NCBI GenBank assembly: GCA_963422465.1
Contig: OY730174.1
Coordinates: forward strand, 558,001-622,000
Reading direction: 5' to 3'
DNA from: Lichina pygmaea
Lineage: Eukaryota; Ascomycota; Lichinomycetes; Lichinales; Lichinaceae
DNA: 64,000 nt
The translations under genes were made by a program, and so were the position numbers. How positions within the stretch are numbered: the stretch's first letter is position 1; every line of letters begins with the position of its first letter. Positions 59,432 through 64,000 of the stretch are shown here, in pieces. The notes under the pieces are model-generated. The model had not been told where the DNA came from, searched no databases, and saw only the letters and a list, made by a program, of their open reading frames with translations.

Positions 59432-60028
59432 TGTTACGACCCAGGGATGGGAGCCACTCATTTATAGGCAATCAGGCCGCGGGCCAGGCAAGAGGACACC
59501 ATGGAAGTCAAGTGACCAACCAACAAGGGGTCACGTGACTGTCGAGACACACAGGAGTCTCGACGCATGATGCATAAAGCATCAAGACAATCTCACCAGT
59601 CTCGACGCAGGGTGCATGAAGCATCGAGACAATCTCACCCGTCTCGACACAGGATACATGAAGCATCAAGACAATCTCACCCGTCTTGACGCAGGGTGCA
59701 TAACATGGTGGGACCGTCAAGACAATCTCACCCGTCTCAACGTCGAGACTGTCGAGACAATCTCGATTGTCTCGACAGGCCAGCACTATATAGTCTGGCG
59801 ATAGTTCCCTTATGGAACGATTGTCTTCAACTCATGTTGTGATCCAGACAACTAGATCTACTTCAATACAATCCTTTGTACGAAGCCATTGATCAGGTGT
59901 CACCACCACCACGTTCCACCAAACCCCTTCGTGCTCCTTGACACTCCTCTCCTGCGAGAACCAACCTGCCTTCCACCTCTCACCCTAATCCTATACTCGG
60001 ATAGGACAGTACGGTACAGACCGCAACA
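59432..60028 (+). repeat. 5' LTR of E4 with GTCTCGAC minisatellite
   Basis: It begins TGTTACGACC and ends CGCAACA. The U3 part has about four units of a roughly 42-base repeat (about 59565-59735) built on GTCTCGAC, a CGCAGGGTGCATGAA core, ATCGAGACAATCTCACC. A TATA word (CACTATATAG) lies at about 59784-59793. Confidence 0.88.
59749..59778. promoter_or_regulatory. 30-base near-perfect palindrome ahead of the E4 TATA box
   Basis: CTGTCGAGACAATC and its exact reverse complement are separated by only TC, ending about eight bases before the CTATATAG word. It could be a dimeric-factor site or a cruciform/hairpin former; its position at the core promoter argues for a regulatory role. Confidence 0.6.
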
Positions 60029-60046
60029 CTTTGAAGACCCTCAAGG

Positions 60047-61546
60047 ATGAGTACCTCAGGAGCAACCAACCCCAACTTCCCAGATGGAAAGATTAGCGTC
60101 GCCAAGCCAGACCTGTTCTACAGCGAAAGAAACAAGGTCGACGACTGGCTTATGCAACTCCAAGTCTACTTTCAATTCCAACCAGAGACGAAGCTGCCTA
60201 AGGAAAAGTGGCCACTCTTTGCAACCACTTACATGAGAGGCAATGCTTATCAATGGATCAAACCCTACGTCAACAAACACCTCTCAGGGAACGGAGACCA
60301 CGACGGCACATCGGAATGGATGACGAAATGGACGCAATTCAAGGACGAGATCAAAAGGATCCTTGGACTATCTAACGAAGACAAAGTGGCTATACGAATG
60401 ATCCAGTACATCAAACAACAACACTCAGCCGCAGAGTACACCACACAGTTCAAACAATACTCAGTACTGACTGACTGGGACGACGACGCCCTGATGGTCA
60501 TGTACCGACGTGGACTCAAGGAAAACGTGAAGGATGAAATCACCTTCGACGGACGAGTGGTCGACACACTGGATGAACTCATCGCACAAGCAATCGACAT
60601 CGATGACAAACTATTCGAGCGAGCGATGGAGAAACACCACAACAGAGGATACAGCCGCCCCGCATGGCATGTGAGCAACCACTACAAGCCGCCTAACAAG
60701 GCACCGCCACATGACCCATATGGCTATGCACCCATGGAACTGGATGCAGTCCACCACAAGGGAAGGTTCACGAAGGGAAGGAACAACAAAAAGGGGAAAG
60801 CACTGAAGTGCTATGCCTGTGGCAAGCTAGGCCACATGGCGAAAGACTGTTGTTCAAAGAACAAGGTGCACCGACAGCAACTTAATACGCTCGACGGAGA
60901 CTGGAATGTCATCGAGCCAGAGGACCCACCAGGAGAGGCTCAGCTATCCCTCGAACAATGGGATGACTACGATCAGATATTGGAAGCAGCCCACCAACTG
61001 GCAACATCAGGAGGCAAGGACCTACCAGAACTAATAGGTCAGGACAAGGGACAGGAGCCCTTAACCACCTCTGATGGGGACCGAGACGAACCCGCGTCTA
61101 TCAAAGAAGAAATACCACAAGGAAGCTATGCTTACAGCATGGACCCACGAAATCTACGGCACGGTGAACTACAGTGGAGGTTTTGCACGAGGCACTACTG
61201 CACCTACCACGAACAACTACGAAGGTACAGAGGACATTCACCCTACCACGCCACCTGCCACAAGCATTGGGTCAATTGCGAGAAGGATGCGTGTGAGATC
61301 CATCTTTGGGACAAACGCCAACACACCGCATTCCCCGGGCACACACATGATTGGCACGAACGCCTCATGTTCCTACAGCAAGGCAACAACTACAACTGCT
61401 ACGTCGACAATTGGCAGTACTGCCTCAAGCCTGGATGTGACAAGCATCAGCAAGACAAATTCATGAACGGATTCCTCAGGACTGATGGGAATGGCTGGAC
61501 CCATTGCCCAGTCAGTGGAAAGACACTTCAATCAGGAAAAGACTGA
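60047..61546 (+). CDS. E4 Gag polyprotein, looks whole
   Basis: Structural protein of a Ty3/gypsy element, 499 codons. Capsid-like N-terminal half (KISVAKPDLFYSERNKVDDW, YMRGNAYQWIKPYV, AAEYTTQFKQYSVLTDWDDD), then one CCHC knuckle CYACGKLGHMAKDC at about residue 255. The C-terminal third is unusual: three copies of W-x2-C-x4-C-x2-H start at about residues 377 (WRFCTRHYCTYH), 408 (WVNCEKDACEIH) and 456 (WQYCLKPGCDKH), with AFPGHTHDWH between the second and third. Two matching motifs occur in the Gag of E3. The start ATG follows the LTR by 18 bases. Confidence 0.85.
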   Translation: MSTSGATNPNFPDGKISVAKPDLFYSERNKVDDWLMQLQVYFQFQPETKLPKEKWPLFATTYMRGNAYQWIKPYVNKHLSGNGDHDGTSEWMTKWTQFKDEIKRILGLSNEDKVAIRMIQYIKQQHSAAEYTTQFKQYSVLTDWDDDALMVMYRRGLKENVKDEITFDGRVVDTLDELIAQAIDIDDKLFERAMEKHHNRGYSRPAWHVSNHYKPPNKAPPHDPYGYAPMELDAVHHKGRFTKGRNNKKGKALKCYACGKLGHMAKDCCSKNKVHRQQLNTLDGDWNVIEPEDPPGEAQLSLEQWDDYDQILEAAHQLATSGGKDLPELIGQDKGQEPLTTSDGDRDEPASIKEEIPQGSYAYSMDPRNLRHGELQWRFCTRHYCTYHEQLRRYRGHSPYHATCHKHWVNCEKDACEIHLWDKRQHTAFPGHTHDWHERLMFLQQGNNYNCYVDNWQYCLKPGCDKHQQDKFMNGFLRTDGNGWTHCPVSGKTLQSGKD

Positions 61547-64000
61547 ACTCCCTTGTCAAGGGGTGACATCGGGAGCTCAACAACATGACCCCTAGCAACA
61601 CAAAGCACCTGCGATTGCCTGTGTCACTATACGCCAACACGCTGATACGGACATACGCACTTGTTGACTCTGGAGCCAGTGGGAACTACATTTCAAGACA
61701 ACTTTACGATACCCTCGGCACTGGAAGGAGACGCAAGCAGCAGCCCTATCAGCTCGCGATGGCAAATGGACAGACAGAGCTAGTCTGCCATGAGACGCAG
61801 CCAATGGAAATGGTTACCGGACACCATGCTGAAAGGATCCACCTTGATATCGTCAAGTTAGCCACTCAGGATATCTACTTGGGGATGCCTTGGCTAAAGA
61901 AGCACAACCCAGTTGTTAACTGGAAGACAGGAGTACTCACGTTTAGGAACTGCACTAACAACGCAGCTCGGACCTGTTACCAGCCGCAGAAGGCGTGGAC
62001 AGATGAGGGAAGGAGTCCTCAGTGGAACCTCACCGACAGAAAGGACAACTCTCAAAAGAAGAGGTCCACCTCGACAGGCACACCCCAGAACCAGGTGGCC
62101 AAACAGTCAGAGATGAAGAGAGAGGAAGTTGTTAACCCTCTGGAGATCCCTGAAGAGTACTGACCTGGGTATGATAACCTCTTTCAGGAAGAGACAACGA
62201 CAGCAGCGTTGCCTAAGCACCAACCTTGGGATCATGAGATCAAGTTGCAACCAGGGACAGAGCCAGGATTTGGACCAATTTACCAGTTATCAGAGAAAGA
62301 GCTCCAAGTACTTCGCGAGTACCTGGAGGAAAACCTGAAAAAGGGTTTCATTCAAGAATCTCAATCGCCAGCAGGATACCCGATACTATTTGCACCAAAG
62401 AAAGACGGAAGTCTTCGACTTTGTGTGGATTACAGGAAACTCAACGACATTACCATCAAGAACTGATATCTGTTGCCAAATGCGAATGAATTGCGAGACA
62501 GGATCAGCCAAGCTACAATCTTTACCAAGCTGGACTTGAAAGGAGCATACAACCTGATACGCATGAAAGAAGGAGAAGAATGGAAGACAGCCTTCAGAAC
62601 CCGATACAGACACTACAAGTATCTGGTTATGCCATTCGGACTCACGAACACACCAGCAATATGTCAAGCATTGATCAACAATGTCATCAGAGCACACCTG
62701 GACCAAACAGCTATCGCCTACTTGGACGACATTCTTGTCTACTCGAACACGCAACAAGAACATACCAAACATGTGAAGGATGTTCTACGATGCCTACAAG
62801 AGGCAGGGCTCAAGCTCAACCTGAAGAAATGCGAGTTCAACAAACCGGAAGTTGAATTCCTCGGATACATCATAGGGATTGAAGGGATCAAGATTGACCC
62901 TGAGAAAATCAAAGTGATTCAGCAATGGCCAACACCGACATCAGTTAAGGAAGTACAAGCCTTCCTAGGATTTGCCAACTTCAACCGACAGTTCATCAAG
63001 AACTACTCACAGATGGCAACTCCACTGACAGAACTCACAAAGAAGGACGTGGAGTACCGGTGGACGGAGAGACAACAAAAAGCATTCCAACAGCTCAAGG
63101 ACACTTGCGCCAAGGAACCAGTTCTCCTCAACTTTAAGACAGGCCAACCAACGCGAATCAAGACAGACGCTTCAGATCAAGCAGTGGGAGCATGTCTATG
63201 CCAACAGGCAGACGGCAAGTGGCACCCAGTTGCCTACTACTCACGCAAAATGTCACAAGCGGAACAAAACTATGATATCCACGACAAAGAGCTACTGGCA
63301 GTCGTCAACGCACTCGAACACTGGAGAGTGTATGTGGAAAGCAGTTCTGAACTCACCATTCTCACAGACCACAAGAATCTGACAACGTTCACGACAACCA
63401 AGAAGTTGAACAGACGGCAAGTCAGATGGGCTGAACTCCTAGGGCAACACAAGTTCAAGATCTTGTACACCCCTGGACAAGACAATGGGAGAGCAGACGC
63501 ACTAAGCTGACGAAAAGACCACATGGAAGATGATGAACGCCAAGGAACGATCTTACAGCAGGACCAGCAAGGAAACCTGGTACCTTGACCACAGATCAAC
63601 AAGCTCACGGCAGAAGACACTGAAGAACTAATAAGGAACTACCACGATAACCCAGCACATAGTCACCCAGGAATCACCAAAACCACAGACCTGATCCAAC
63701 GGGCAGGGAACAATGTTATCAATCTCCGACAACACGTCACAAGCTACATCAACAAATGTCTACTATGCCAGAAAAACAAGCATGGAAGACACAAGCCATA
63801 TGGAGAAGGACACCCGAACACGATACCGAGAGGCCCGTGGGAAGATGTGTCAATGGACTTCATCACAAAGCTACCCAAGTCCAAAGACCCAGTCACAGGA
63901 ATCACCTACGACTCGATTATGGTGATAGTGGACAGATTCACAAAATATCTAATAGCGGTACCATTCAAGGAAACCCACACAGCAGAACAGTTGGGACACC

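Larger units (their letters stand above)
59432..64000 (+). mobile_element. E4: Ty3/gypsy element, young copy, runs off the window, fossil
   Basis: Parts: 5' LTR (59432-60028), gag (60047-61546), protease (DSGASGNY, from about 61.6 kb), reverse transcriptase (about 62.3-62.9 kb, [15 protein letters not shown] and YLDDILVY), RNase H (about 63.0-63.5 kb) and the start of integrase (HHCC-type finger at about 63.65-63.78 kb, then the core). Gag looks whole; the visible pol region has about three breaks. Gag and pol are in different frames with a short gap, as is common in this group, where recoding or reinitiation joins them. It sits inside the 3' LTR of E3. Confidence 0.9.

Noticed and set aside
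50311-60028. The similar LTRs at 50311 and 59432 as the two ends of one element
   Set aside because: The second is followed by its own gag and pol, and a different gypsy family (E3) with its own LTRs fills the space between. They are separate copies.

Overview
The window looks like nuclear DNA of a filamentous ascomycete (Pezizomycotina, probably Sordariomycetes). The evidence is short GT..AG introns with CTNAC/CTGAC-type branch points, a SAM-RA-kinase MAPKKK of the SteC/NRC-1 type, Tad1-like LINEs and Ty3/gypsy chromoviruses. It has two halves: a gene-bearing, GC-rich left part (1 to about 36.4 kb) and a repeat-dominated right part (about 39 to 64 kb).

Left part. Seven conserved host genes are well supported, six of them with exon chains that keep the reading frame: mitochondrial succinate-CoA ligase alpha (26-1407, +), AP-2 clathrin adaptor mu (1750-3841, +), a Ksp1/Ran1-like Ser/Thr kinase (7456-5411, -), the HOPS/CORVET subunit Vps18 (19595-16392, -), the MAPKKK Ste11/SteC (25922-29412, +), mitochondrial ribosomal protein uL5m/MrpL7 (32465-31158, -) and a ubiquitin-specific protease (33397-36352, +). 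They are unrelated housekeeping, trafficking and signalling genes on both strands, not a cluster. Between them lie long non-coding tracts with triplet microsatellites, G/C homopolymers and a striking excess of GTAC/TACGTA palindromic words. A candidate small secreted protein (14213-14922), a decayed mpaB/DUF2236-type oxygenase gene (from 20725) and a 176-bp MITE with TA target duplication (37296-37471) also lie in this spacer DNA.

Right part. A RecQ/telomere-linked-helicase-like relic (about 39.56-40.6 kb), a 33-bp minisatellite, a tRNA-like sequence (41265-41393) and gypsy and pogo fragments lead into a deep nest of insertions. A decayed LTR element (Z) holds a LINE 5' end (A), which holds a minus-strand gypsy element (itself hit by LINE piece C). 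That holds a nearly 5'-complete Tad1-like LINE (B), interrupted by a gypsy copy (E2, hit by LINE piece D), interrupted by a second gypsy family (E3), whose 3' LTR is interrupted by a young relative of E2 (E4) that runs off the right end. The missing right halves should follow beyond 64 kb in reverse order.

The observations I consider most novel are an uninterrupted antisense ORF with an exactly spaced Zn2Cys6 cluster and a coiled coil inside the 3' end of E3, a repeated W-x2-C-x4-C-x2-H motif in the C-terminal Gag of two different gypsy families, and LTR minisatellites that differ in sequence between related elements but share one core word. Everything here was read by eye; no database search was run.
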